This document shows positions 57,038 to 64,000 of a DNA stretch of 64,000 bases, one piece after another. This DNA is from Arthrobacter sp. V1I9 (GTDB lineage: Bacteria; Actinomycetota; Actinomycetes; Actinomycetales; Micrococcaceae): NCBI RefSeq assembly GCF_030817075.1, contig NZ_JAUSYU010000001.1, positions 1,860,001 through 1,924,000 of the forward strand. The letters run 5' to 3'. Position numbers and translations under genes: made by a program. Position 1 is the stretch's first letter, and each line of letters begins with the position of its first letter. A model generated the notes under the pieces. The model saw nothing but the letters and a program-made list of their open reading frames with translations. It did no database searches and was not told where the DNA came from.

Positions 57038-57070
57038 AAGCCCCTGGAAATCATCGATTTCCCGGGGCTT
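57038..57070 (-). terminator. Hairpin after the PepSY-like gene, similar to the tRNA-Leu terminator
   Basis: aagcccctggaaatc pairs with gatttcccggggctt. It lies 34 bp after the stop of the minus-strand gene 57105-57470. Its sequence is about 80% like the hairpin at 56128-56165. Confidence 0.7.
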
Positions 57071-57104
57071 TCTTGCGGCTGCATCTGCAGGACAGTGCCT
57101 GTCC

Positions 57105-57470
57105 TCAGTGCCTCTTGCCTGCTTCAGTACTTGTGATGTTGAAAGACCGATCAAACTTCACGGTCACAGGCGTTCCGTCCGCTTTCCGGATATGCGCTTC
57201 GTAGGCCGCACCATCTGCATCGGTTTCGACGCGGAGGACCGTCGCCCCTGGATTCGCGGCCTTCGCGGCCGCTTCCACGCGGGCGGCAGTGTCACCCGTC
57301 AGAAGCTCCTCCGTGATCCCGTTGGCCCGATGGGACCCTTTTCGATCGGAGGAGGACAGCGACGTTGAGGTCGATGCTCCGTCCGGAACCGCCATGGCGA
57401 GATACATGCCGCCACCTGCCACGGCCGCCGCCAGGGCAGCCCCGACTGCGACATTTCGAACTGTTTTCAT
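57105..57470 (-). CDS. Exported PepSY-like domain protein
   Basis: 121-aa protein with an N-terminal signal anchor (about 5-28; VAVGAALAAAVAGGGMYLAM), a Ser/Thr-rich linker, then one small alpha/beta domain (about 50-118) with TGDTAARVEAAAKAANPGAT and VTVKFDRSFNITS, as in PepSY-like proteins. It likely sits outside the membrane; function unknown. ATG at 57470 is chosen because aggag lies 6 nt upstream. The region 57474-57694 behind it holds no feature I can support. Confidence 0.78.
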   Translation of the reverse strand: MKTVRNVAVGAALAAAVAGGGMYLAMAVPDGASTSTSLSSSDRKGSHRANGITEELLTGDTAARVEAAAKAANPGATVLRVETDADGAAYEAHIRKADGTPVTVKFDRSFNITSTEAGKRH

Positions 57471-57694
57471 CACACGCTCCTGATTCTGCGATCAGGCGCA
57501 TCGTTGCTTCAGCTGACCGCTTGTCATTCCTGGCCATTGCACCCCAGCAATGCCTCAGCGCGGTTTATCCGGGTAGGGACACTGTGGATTCTACGCATGA
57601 GTGCGGGTGGCGACTAGGAGCAATCAGGCAACGTCAGAATGGCGAACAGCAGGGTACGAAGCGCGGACTGCGTGGGGGTTCCTGCGCCGCGGGT

Positions 57695-59098
57695 TCAGAC
57701 GCATTCACGGAGAAGCCCGGCCCTGCCGGGAACCTCCACGCTGATGCCGAACAGGGCCTCCAAAGCTGCCGTGTACTCATCCTCACGACCCGCCGCAGCC
57801 AGTTCCCTGGCGCGGACCGTGGGCCCGTGGAGCAATTGCCGTACAACCCGCCGCAGGGCCGAGGCCGTTTCCTCGGCTGGAACGCCGTCCCCGTTCTGCC
57901 TTTTGACCCGTTCCACCTCCCGGTCCAGGACATCATTGAGGTGGTTGCGCAGGGCCACGATAGCGTTGTCGACGGCGCGGACCGACTCCTGTTCGTCAAA
58001 GCGGCGCGCTGCCTGCCGAACCATACTCCAAGCGAGCTGCAGCTCCTCGGCATCCGCGGGCGGAGCCGCCTGGCGCACGGTCTCCAGGGTTAGCAACTCA
58101 ACGCCCCGCAGGTCAGCTACTTCGGGGTCGAAGTCGCGGTTGGGAGCAAGATCCAAAACGATAAGCCTCCCGGACACAGACTGCCTCGATGCCATCATCG
58201 ATGTGCCAATGCGGGTCCCAGTGCCGCTGCAGCCGATAACAATGTCAGCCCCGCTGATGGCTCCCTGCAACTCTTCCGAAGTGAGTGCCCTTGCCGCGCG
58301 GGTAGCCGCGAAGGCCTCCGCCCTGCCTGAGGGAGAATACACCCCAACGGCCGTGCCCTGTCCCCTGCCCAGCAGTTCCATGACGCAAGCGGCATAGGAC
58401 CCGCTGCCAATGAGGACCACGGACAGGTCTGAAAGTTCCGCCGGACCCAACCGGGAGACGGCCAGGTCGAGTGCCACCGAAGCTACCGATCTGCCGGCGG
58501 TGCTGATCCGCGTCCTGGCTCCTACGTCCTTTGCTGTGCGGGACGCGCTTTGAAACAGGCGGCTGAGGCAACCCGTCGCCGTGCCCGAAGCCTGCGCCTC
58601 GGCAAGGGCACGACGAACCTGGCCGATGATGTGGCGCTCACCCACCACGAGGGAAGCAAGGCCGCAACCGACAGCAAAGAGATGCTCCGCTACTGCGGGA
58701 CCGGAGTGGTATTCGAACAGTGCCCGTAGGTCCGGCAGTGGAAGTCCGGAGCACTGGCTGATGGTACGCAGTACCTCTGAACACGCCGTCGGCAGGTCAC
58801 TGGCGCCGGCAATCTCACAGTAGATTTCGAACCGGTTACAGGTGGACAGAACTACACAACCTGACACACCCGTACCGCGGTCAAGCAACTCCCGGGCAAT
58901 GTGTGCGGATGCGGACTGCAGCCGGGCGGTGGAATCAGCCTGGAGGTATCTGTACCGCGCCGCAAGCACCACCAGGACCGGACGCCCGGTTTGGCCTTCA
59001 ATTCCTGGCTCCGCAGGCGGAAAGTGTTCTGCCACTGCCGTTCCTTCCCAATGACAATGCAACTGTCCTGTGACAGGCTTCAGCATCTGCTGATGCAC
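57695..59098 (-). CDS. hemA: Glutamyl-tRNA reductase-like protein (divergent)
   Basis: Glutamyl-tRNA reductase makes glutamate-1-semialdehyde, the first step of tetrapyrrole synthesis. The 467-aa protein has the catalytic-domain motif VVLSTCNRFEIYCE with nucleophile Cys87, GLASLVVGERHIIGQVRRAL (146-165), an NADPH domain with a degenerate VLIGSGSYAA, and the C-terminal dimerisation helix ending in EALFGISVEV. The N-terminus has about 40 extra residues without the usual start. No other heme gene is next to it, so it may be a second copy rather than the main HemA. Confidence 0.82.
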   Translation of the reverse strand: MHQQMLKPVTGQLHCHWEGTAVAEHFPPAEPGIEGQTGRPVLVVLAARYRYLQADSTARLQSASAHIARELLDRGTGVSGCVVLSTCNRFEIYCEIAGASDLPTACSEVLRTISQCSGLPLPDLRALFEYHSGPAVAEHLFAVGCGLASLVVGERHIIGQVRRALAEAQASGTATGCLSRLFQSASRTAKDVGARTRISTAGRSVASVALDLAVSRLGPAELSDLSVVLIGSGSYAACVMELLGRGQGTAVGVYSPSGRAEAFAATRAARALTSEELQGAISGADIVIGCSGTGTRIGTSMMASRQSVSGRLIVLDLAPNRDFDPEVADLRGVELLTLETVRQAAPPADAEELQLAWSMVRQAARRFDEQESVRAVDNAIVALRNHLNDVLDREVERVKRQNGDGVPAEETASALRRVVRQLLHGPTVRARELAAAGREDEYTAALEALFGISVEVPGRAGLLRECV

Positions 59099-59232
59099 CA
59101 GCGTGATCTGGAGACCTTTGGGAATTCTTTAAGCAGCGCTTCGACCGCGTGTTTCCGGCGCACACGCCCGATCAGCCTGCCGGCGCTCTTCCACCCCTCG
59201 CCGCAATCTGCGCCGGAGTGCAATATGTCCTC

Positions 59233-59934
59233 ATGGAGGAAATTTTTAGAGTAAGCCCTCAGGGCCCGGGCCACGTCGTCCTGCTTGGCGATTCTATCTT
59301 TGACAATGCCGCCTACGTGGACCGTGGTCCGGACGTCATCAGCCAAGTGCGGCAGGAACTGCCTGGCTGGAAATGCACCCTGCTGGCCATCGACGGGGAC
59401 GTCATTACCGGCGTCGCCCGCCAACTCCACGCGCTTCCCGCCGACGCCACCCACCTTGTGGTGAGCGTCGGCGGAAACGACGCCCTTGGCTATGCGCCGT
59501 TATTGCAGGAGCGTCCGGGCTCGGTTGCCGAAGCCCTGCTCCTCCTTGCTGCCGGAAGGGACAGGTTCGACGCCGACTACCGGGCCATGCTGCCCGCAGT
59601 CCTGGCACAGGGCCTTCCGACGGCAGTGTGCAGCATTTACGACACACCCCCGTCAGAACCGAACCAGAAGGTCATTAAAGCTGCACTGTCCCTCTTCAAC
59701 GACTCCATCACAAGGGCAGCCTTTGCCAGCGGCACACCGCTGATCGATTTGCGCCTCATTTGCAGTGAAGACGGGGACTACGCCAACCCCATCGAGCCGT
59801 CATCGCAGGGCGGACGGAAAATTGCGCAGGCCATAGCAACAATGGTCCAATCCGGCCGCCCCAACCACCACTCAGTGGTTGTCGCCGGACCTGCCCGGCC
59901 CACATCTGCTGCCCCACCAGACCAGATGGGTTGA
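59233..59934 (+). CDS. SGNH/GDSL-type hydrolase
   Basis: 233-aa esterase-fold protein. Block I is VVLLGDSIFDNAAY with nucleophile Ser21, followed by the block III Asn in VVSVGGNDALGY (near 77-88) and a late acidic/His region around DGDYANPIEPSSQGGRKIA. No signal peptide, so cytoplasmic. The ATG at 59233 has CAATAT 6 nt upstream and no ribosome binding site. It diverges from the hemA-like gene. The natural ester substrate is unknown. Confidence 0.85.
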   Translation: MEEIFRVSPQGPGHVVLLGDSIFDNAAYVDRGPDVISQVRQELPGWKCTLLAIDGDVITGVARQLHALPADATHLVVSVGGNDALGYAPLLQERPGSVAEALLLLAAGRDRFDADYRAMLPAVLAQGLPTAVCSIYDTPPSEPNQKVIKAALSLFNDSITRAAFASGTPLIDLRLICSEDGDYANPIEPSSQGGRKIAQAIATMVQSGRPNHHSVVVAGPARPTSAAPPDQMG

Positions 59935-59957
59935 GGAGAATCCCGTGGCGTTCGTGC

Positions 59958-60188
59958 CTAGTGCGGTCTTAGCCTGTGGGTCCCCGCTTGCCGGCTGCGT
60001 CCCGCCAGCCGGGAGCCGCGTGCCACCGGCCTGTACTTGACCCGGCGTCTTCCAGCCCGGTCCGCCCTCCGCTCCTGGCGGCGGGCCTTCCTCTCCGGCC
60101 GGTCTATGCCTGACAGCATAGCGAGGGAGCCAGCGATCCAAAGGAACGCCGTTGTTAACACCAAGGTAATCTCCAGCTCAGCGCCCAT
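59958..60188 (-). CDS. Small membrane protein with basic tail
   Basis: 76-aa ORF: one N-terminal membrane helix (about 5-25; LEITLVLTTAFLWIAGSLAML) and a very Arg-rich tail (30-76). TAAGAT lies 5 nt before the ATG at 60188. No family recognised; the helix and gene spacing make it plausible, but the basic tail could be a GC-rich artefact. Confidence 0.45.
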   Translation of the reverse strand: MGAELEITLVLTTAFLWIAGSLAMLSGIDRPERKARRQERRADRAGRRRVKYRPVARGSRLAGRSRQAGTHRLRPH

Positions 60189-60261
60189 GACTAATCTTAG
60201 GACTTCGGGGCCCACGGCAAGAGCCCCAAAGTCGGCCGGCCTCCGGGCTGCAAACCCTGCC

Positions 60262-61233
60262 CTACAACACGCCCAGCCCCCGCACCGCAGCCAGAACATC
60301 CTGCACCGTGACCGCCAGGAGCGCGGGATCCGGCGCGACAGCGAAGGTGTCGCCCCGCCGCAGTTCAGCGCGGGTCAGGACAACGTGCGGACCCGGGGGC
60401 GGACCCCAGATCTCGGGGGGAGCCGGCCCGAACAACACCACCGACGGCGTTCCGTACGCGGACGCCAAATGCGCAGCTCCGGTGTCCGCAGAGATCACCA
60501 GGCGGGCCGCGGCAATGGTCGCGGCAAATTCAGCCAGGCCGAGCCTCCCTGCCAGAACCGCGTCCTCCGCAAGCCCCGATCGGCGGCACACATCCAGGGC
60601 CCGGTCCCTTTCACCGTTGCCGCCCGTGAAGACGACATTGTGCCCGGCCTGGTCAAGGGCGGAGGCGACCGCTGCAAAGCGCTCGGCGGGCCACAGGCGG
60701 CTGCCGTAGGCGGCCCCCACGTGCAGGACGGTGGCACCTGGAACGGGGCTGGGCACGTGCGGAGTGTTCAGCTGGATATCCAAGGGGTCCGCTTCGATGC
60801 CGTGCCATTCCAAGAGCTTCGCCCAGCGTTCCCTCTCGTGCAGTTCGTTCCGCCACGGCGGTCCGTCCCGGTACTGGCTCCGGTGGCCTATGGTCTGCCG
60901 GGCTTGCAACGCCTCGATCCGTCCCTGGCTTTCCGGTCCGCTGCCGTGCAGGTTCACTGCCACATCCACGACGCCGGGCTCCATTGCCAAAGGTTCGTCC
61001 AAACCGTGTGTAGGGAAAAGTTCGTACCCACCCACGAGCCCCAGCGCCTCCGAAAGCCAGCCCTGCGCCGCGTAGCGCAGCCGGTGTTCCGGGAACGTGC
61101 GCCGGAGCGCCTTCAGGGCCGGCACTGCGACGAGCAGGTCCCCGAGCTTTAACGCCCGAAGCACCAGGAGCTCAGGTTTTCCATCGTGCAGATCCATGGC
61201 TTCCTGTGCTGCCGCACTTTTTGCGGCGCTCAT
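60262..61233 (-). CDS. Glycosyltransferase family 9 protein
   Basis: 323-aa heptosyltransferase-like GT-B enzyme. N-terminal LRALKLGDLLVAVPALKALR (25-44) and C-terminal nucleotide-sugar site VISADTGAAHLASAYGTPSV (near 252-271) are typical of GT9. In a Gram-positive without LPS it probably adds sugars to a cell-wall or secondary polymer; acceptor unknown. Its start overlaps the stop of the upstream GT9 gene by 4 bp, so the two form an operon. Confidence 0.88.
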   Translation of the reverse strand: MSAAKSAAAQEAMDLHDGKPELLVLRALKLGDLLVAVPALKALRRTFPEHRLRYAAQGWLSEALGLVGGYELFPTHGLDEPLAMEPGVVDVAVNLHGSGPESQGRIEALQARQTIGHRSQYRDGPPWRNELHERERWAKLLEWHGIEADPLDIQLNTPHVPSPVPGATVLHVGAAYGSRLWPAERFAAVASALDQAGHNVVFTGGNGERDRALDVCRRSGLAEDAVLAGRLGLAEFAATIAAARLVISADTGAAHLASAYGTPSVVLFGPAPPEIWGPPPGPHVVLTRAELRRGDTFAVAPDPALLAVTVQDVLAAVRGLGVL

Positions 61234-62372
61234 GGGTGCTGCCTGACTATCTCGGTGGCCGCGAGACTTCGGACATCCTCGTGCACGTCTCGCGCTTCAA
61301 CGCCGGCCACCACAGAGTCGTCGTGGGCGCAGCGCGGGGCAGTCCAGCCCACCTGGGTTACATCTATGCCGCAGGTGGCGCAGGCGGTGACCCAGGAGGC
61401 GTGGATCCGGTGCAGGCTCCGCCCCAAGGCGCCGGCATTGATGACGTTGCCGGCCCAGAAGATTCCCACGGTGGGAACCCCGAGCGCCTGCGCGAGATGC
61501 CGCGGACCGCTGTCATTGCCGACTACCACCGCCGCACTCGCCAGCAAAGCGACCAAACCTCCCATGTCCAGTTCGCCGGCCAGCGACCGGACACGGCTTG
61601 AGGCGGCCAGTTCGACGATGCGGTCGGCAATGTCCTTCTCGCTCCCGTCCCCTACTACCACCACCTGGAAACCATCCGCGGCGCATGCCACAGCAAGTTC
61701 AGCGAACCGCTCAACGGGCCAACGGCGGCGGGGATCCGTAGCACCGGGATGCATCACCACCAAAGGCTGGCCGCCGTCGTCGACCGTTTGGGCAGGAGCG
61801 CGCAGTCCCTCTGCAGGCGCCAGCCGCGCCTCGAGATCGACGGGGAAGGCGCCGGCGAACCCGGCCACCTCAAGCGCCCGCAGGGGTTCGTGCTGGTAAT
61901 AGAGGTACGGCACTGTCCGTTCCAGGCTCGCCGCGTCCGGCGTGCGCGTCCCCACCGTATGCCGGGCACCCAGCCGGAGCAGGAAGGGGTTGGAATACCG
62001 CCCGCCGCCGTGGATCTGAACCGCGAGGTCAAAGCGGCGTGCCCGCATCTCCCCGAAAAACCGGTCCAGCTCATCCTCGTTCTCCGCCCCTGGCCGGACA
62101 CCTTCCGAAAAGGGCAGGACCTGAACCTCGTCCACCGGGCTCTTCGTGGCAGCGATCAAAGCCTCATGCGCCGGAGTGCCGAGAAGTGTGATGGAAGCCT
62201 CAGGGTATGCCGCCTTTAAAGCGGCAATGGCGGGAATGGCGAAAATCAGGTCGCCGAGGCCGCCGCCCCGCAAGACGACTATCCTTGATACTGACTCGAA
62301 CTTATCCAGAACCGGACCAACGCCCGTGCCGGCCCGCCCGGCGCCTCCGAACTCTGCAGTGAGCTGCTCCAC
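61230..62372 (-). CDS. Glycosyltransferase family 9 protein
   Basis: 380-aa GT-B enzyme, paralogous to the next gene. It has VVLRGGGLGDLIFAIPAIAA (near 32-51), VMHPGATDPRRRWPVERFAE (near 200-219) and VVGNDSGPRHLAQALGVPT (near 280-298). GTG at 62372 is chosen because aaagggg lies 5-6 nt upstream; the frame opens at 62486. Pair of coupled GT9 genes suggests sequential sugar transfers to the same acceptor. Confidence 0.87.
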   Translation of the reverse strand: MEQLTAEFGGAGRAGTGVGPVLDKFESVSRIVVLRGGGLGDLIFAIPAIAALKAAYPEASITLLGTPAHEALIAATKSPVDEVQVLPFSEGVRPGAENEDELDRFFGEMRARRFDLAVQIHGGGRYSNPFLLRLGARHTVGTRTPDAASLERTVPYLYYQHEPLRALEVAGFAGAFPVDLEARLAPAEGLRAPAQTVDDGGQPLVVMHPGATDPRRRWPVERFAELAVACAADGFQVVVVGDGSEKDIADRIVELAASSRVRSLAGELDMGGLVALLASAAVVVGNDSGPRHLAQALGVPTVGIFWAGNVINAGALGRSLHRIHASWVTACATCGIDVTQVGWTAPRCAHDDSVVAGVEARDVHEDVRSLAATEIVRQHP

Positions 62373-62582
62373 GTGTACCCCTTTGAATAGTGCGAAAGAC
62401 CGCAGCGTTCGCCGCGACCTCCCTTGCCCGCGCAGCCACAGTAGGGTGATGAACCTTGAGGCCGCTTCGTTTAAACCTCTACCCAAACGGCAGTCAATAT
62501 ACTCCCGCTATTGGGGAATACCCGGATGATGCTGTACGTTTCATACGCGACAGACGAACCAAAGAAAAGAGAAGCACCTAAA

Positions 62583-62885
62583 TTGGCAACCGATTACGAT
62601 GAACTGCGTTCCGACGTCAAGGAATCGCAGGACAACTCTCTCGAGCAGCTCCAGTCGGCTAACGCTCCTGACGCGCGCAGCGTTGTCCTGGAGCTGGACG
62701 AAGCTGACGGCCTCGACGGCGCGGGCGTACCCGGCGGCGAGTTTGTCGCTGAGGAGCTCGTGGTGCAGGTCATCCCGCAGGCAGAGGACGAATTCACCTG
62801 CTACTCCTGCTTCCTGGTCCGCCACCGCTCGCAGATTGCGCGCCAGAAGGACGGCCACACCTACTGCACAGAGTGCGAAGGCTAA
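62583..62885 (+). CDS. DUF4193 family protein
   Basis: 100-aa actinobacterial protein with an acidic N-terminal part and a C-terminal zinc-ribbon-like pair, CYSC and CTEC (near 79-98), spaced by 14 residues. The family is known in mycobacteria; function unknown. It starts at TTG 62583 (MATDYDELR) behind gagaag; the frame opens at 62511 but that region has no ribosome binding site. Confidence 0.87.
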   Translation: MATDYDELRSDVKESQDNSLEQLQSANAPDARSVVLELDEADGLDGAGVPGGEFVAEELVVQVIPQAEDEFTCYSCFLVRHRSQIARQKDGHTYCTECEG

Positions 62886-62934
62886 TCAGGCAGTCAGGCG
62901 GGACGGCTCAAGCAGCCGCTCCCTCAACTGAGCA

Positions 62935-62968
62935 AAAGGCACGCCCGCCATTTGGTGGACGTGCCTTT
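62935..62968. terminator. Bidirectional terminator between DUF4193 and YqeY genes
   Basis: aaaggcacg (62935-62943) pairs with cgtgccttt (62960-62968), with partial pairing inside the loop. It lies between convergent genes. Confidence 0.8.
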
Positions 62969-62973
62969 CGGCT

Positions 62974-63437
62974 TTAGGCGAGCTTTTGCCGGACCAGCTG
63001 GCTCACTTCCTTGCCGTCAAAGCGCCCTGAAACCTTCGCGGTCACGGGCTTCATCACTTCGCCCATCTGCCGGGCCGTCAGCTCCCGGCCCTCAGCGCGG
63101 AGCCCTTCGATAACCTCGTCCACAATTGCCTCAACCTCCGCCAGGGACAGGGGCTTGGGCAGGTAGGACTCGATGACCTCCGCTTCGGCGATTTCCGCCG
63201 CCGCACGGTCCGGCTGCCCCGCTTCCGCATAAATGTCCGCCGTGTCCGGCGCTTCGCGGCTTCCTTCTGAAGCAGGGATGTCACCTGTGCGTCATCGAGC
63301 TGCACGGGCGTCTTACCTGACTTTTCACGGGTCTCAATCTCGCCCAGGACGTTCCGGACGGTGGTCAGCGCAGCCTTGTTGCGCTCCTTCATATGGATAA
63401 CGACGTCGGCCTGCAGCCGTTCCTTCAAAGATGACAC
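62974..63437 (-). pseudogene. GatB/YqeY domain protein, frameshifted
   Basis: The YqeY fold begins at GTG 63437 (VSSLKERLQADVVIHMKERN) and stays in frame to LLQKEAAKRR. Beyond that the family sequence continues one frame over as DTADIYAEAGQPDRAAAEIA and ends RQKLA at a TAA at 62974. Adding one base next to the GG at 63246-63247 restores a full protein of about 155 aa. YqeY is related to the tRNA-binding tail domain of GatB; its role is unclear. Probable sequencing error or recent mutation. Confidence 0.84.
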
Positions 63438-63568
63438 GTTTCCTCTGTTCCTGTGTTTCCTGTTGCATTTGGACGGGGCGGCCCACGGCGCCGCGTCAGC
63501 GTCCACCCATCCCTAGTACCGTAGGGGCTTATGGCTGAAATTGACCACTCATTCCCGGACACCTTTCG

Positions 63569-64000
63569 ATGAACCTCCCGGATAACCCCTGGAACACGTT
63601 CATCAGTGCCTTCAGCCGCACAGAGGTTCCCGTCATTACGTTCACTGAACTGGTGCTGGCGGTCTGCATAGTGACTGCCCTCTCGATCCCCCGCCGGTCC
63701 TGGAAGTACGTTGGCCTGCTTGCAACTGCCACCCACGAGTTGGGACACGCCGTCGCGGCCGTCACGAGCGGCCAGCGGCTGTCCGGAATACGGCTTCGGT
63801 TCGACCACTCAGGCACCACCACCACGTACAGCCGCAGTAAACTTGCCACCGTGTGGTCCTGCTTCTGGGGCTATCCGGTGCCTGCCGTCGTCGGCGCTGC
63901 GTTTGTGTGGTGCGGGTTCAACGGCTGGGGGCCGGCTGCCCTTGCCGTCAGCACGGCGGCCCTTGCAGCCACACTGCTGTTCCTGCGCAACCCCGCAGGT
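63569..64000 (+). CDS. M50 family metalloprotease, partial at window end
   Basis: The first 144 residues of a membrane protein that runs off the window. It has a helix at about 22-40, then the zinc motif HELGH in TATHELGHAVAAVTSG (near 55-70), and further helices at about 98-116 and 122-138. This fits the M50B peptidase family (single-domain integral membrane zinc protease). The first in-frame ATG after an upstream stop was used; no clear ribosome binding site precedes it. It diverges from the YqeY gene. Confidence 0.83.
   Translation, partial: MNLPDNPWNTFISAFSRTEVPVITFTELVLAVCIVTALSIPRRSWKYVGLLATATHELGHAVAAVTSGQRLSGIRLRFDHSGTTTTYSRSKLATVWSCFWGYPVPAVVGAAFVWCGFNGWGPAALAVSTAALAATLLFLRNPAG

Overview
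The window is chromosomal DNA of a high-GC Gram-positive bacterium. Actinobacteria-specific genes are spread throughout it: the RNA polymerase-binding protein RbpA, the mycothiol enzyme MshC, a complete Pup-proteasome locus, qcrCAB with a diheme QcrC, and DUF3043, DUF3054 and DUF4193 proteins. A single-chain PafB-PafC fusion and the overall protein repertoire point to the Arthrobacter/Pseudarthrobacter group (Micrococcaceae). That genus assignment is inference from protein resemblance; no database was searched. I see no IS element, prophage or CRISPR array.

Layout. 0-6 kb: recO-uppS, an alpha/beta hydrolase, pyrD, DUF3043 and an M20 dipeptidase. 6-16 kb: erpA and the respiratory chain (ctaC-ctaD-ctaF forward, ctaE-qcrC-qcrA-qcrB reverse). 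Between the two respiratory blocks lie ptsH and a GntR/DasR-type regulator whose promoter carries a DasR-like operator. 16-19 kb: trpD, an Lrp ligand-binding protein, DUF3054, two VOC proteins and a small glycine-rich membrane protein. 19-26 kb: a 5'-truncated GH95 fucosidase, then a type III polyketide synthase-methyltransferase-FAD monooxygenase operon that overlaps a peptide deformylase gene and is followed by an RlmA-like methyltransferase. 26-28 kb: NfeD, stomatin and rbpA.

28-48 kb is almost entirely on the minus strand. It holds ppm1, an amidohydrolase, helY (frameshifted), tatA-tatC, fused pafBC, two FKBP genes, pafA, prcA, prcB, pup, dop, mpa, trmI, a site-2 protease and a HAD hydrolase. 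This is the protein-tagging and degradation core together with its regulator. 48-56 kb: PAC2, mshC, uppP, an aldo/keto reductase, small conserved proteins, a frameshifted acyl-CoA dehydrogenase, an M20 peptidase and tRNA-Leu(GAG). 56-64 kb: a membrane protein, a PepSY-like exported protein, a divergent solitary glutamyl-tRNA reductase, an SGNH hydrolase, two GT9 glycosyltransferases, DUF4193, a frameshifted YqeY gene and a partial M50 protease.

Three points stand out. First, many genes have a TAnnnT-like -10 hexamer exactly 6 or 7 nt before the start codon and no ribosome binding site, which predicts widespread leaderless transcription. Second, three conserved genes carry single-base frameshifts, which may be assembly errors. 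Third, the type III PKS operon ending in a peptide deformylase is the best candidate for an undescribed specialised-metabolism system. No stretch longer than 300 bases lacks a gene.
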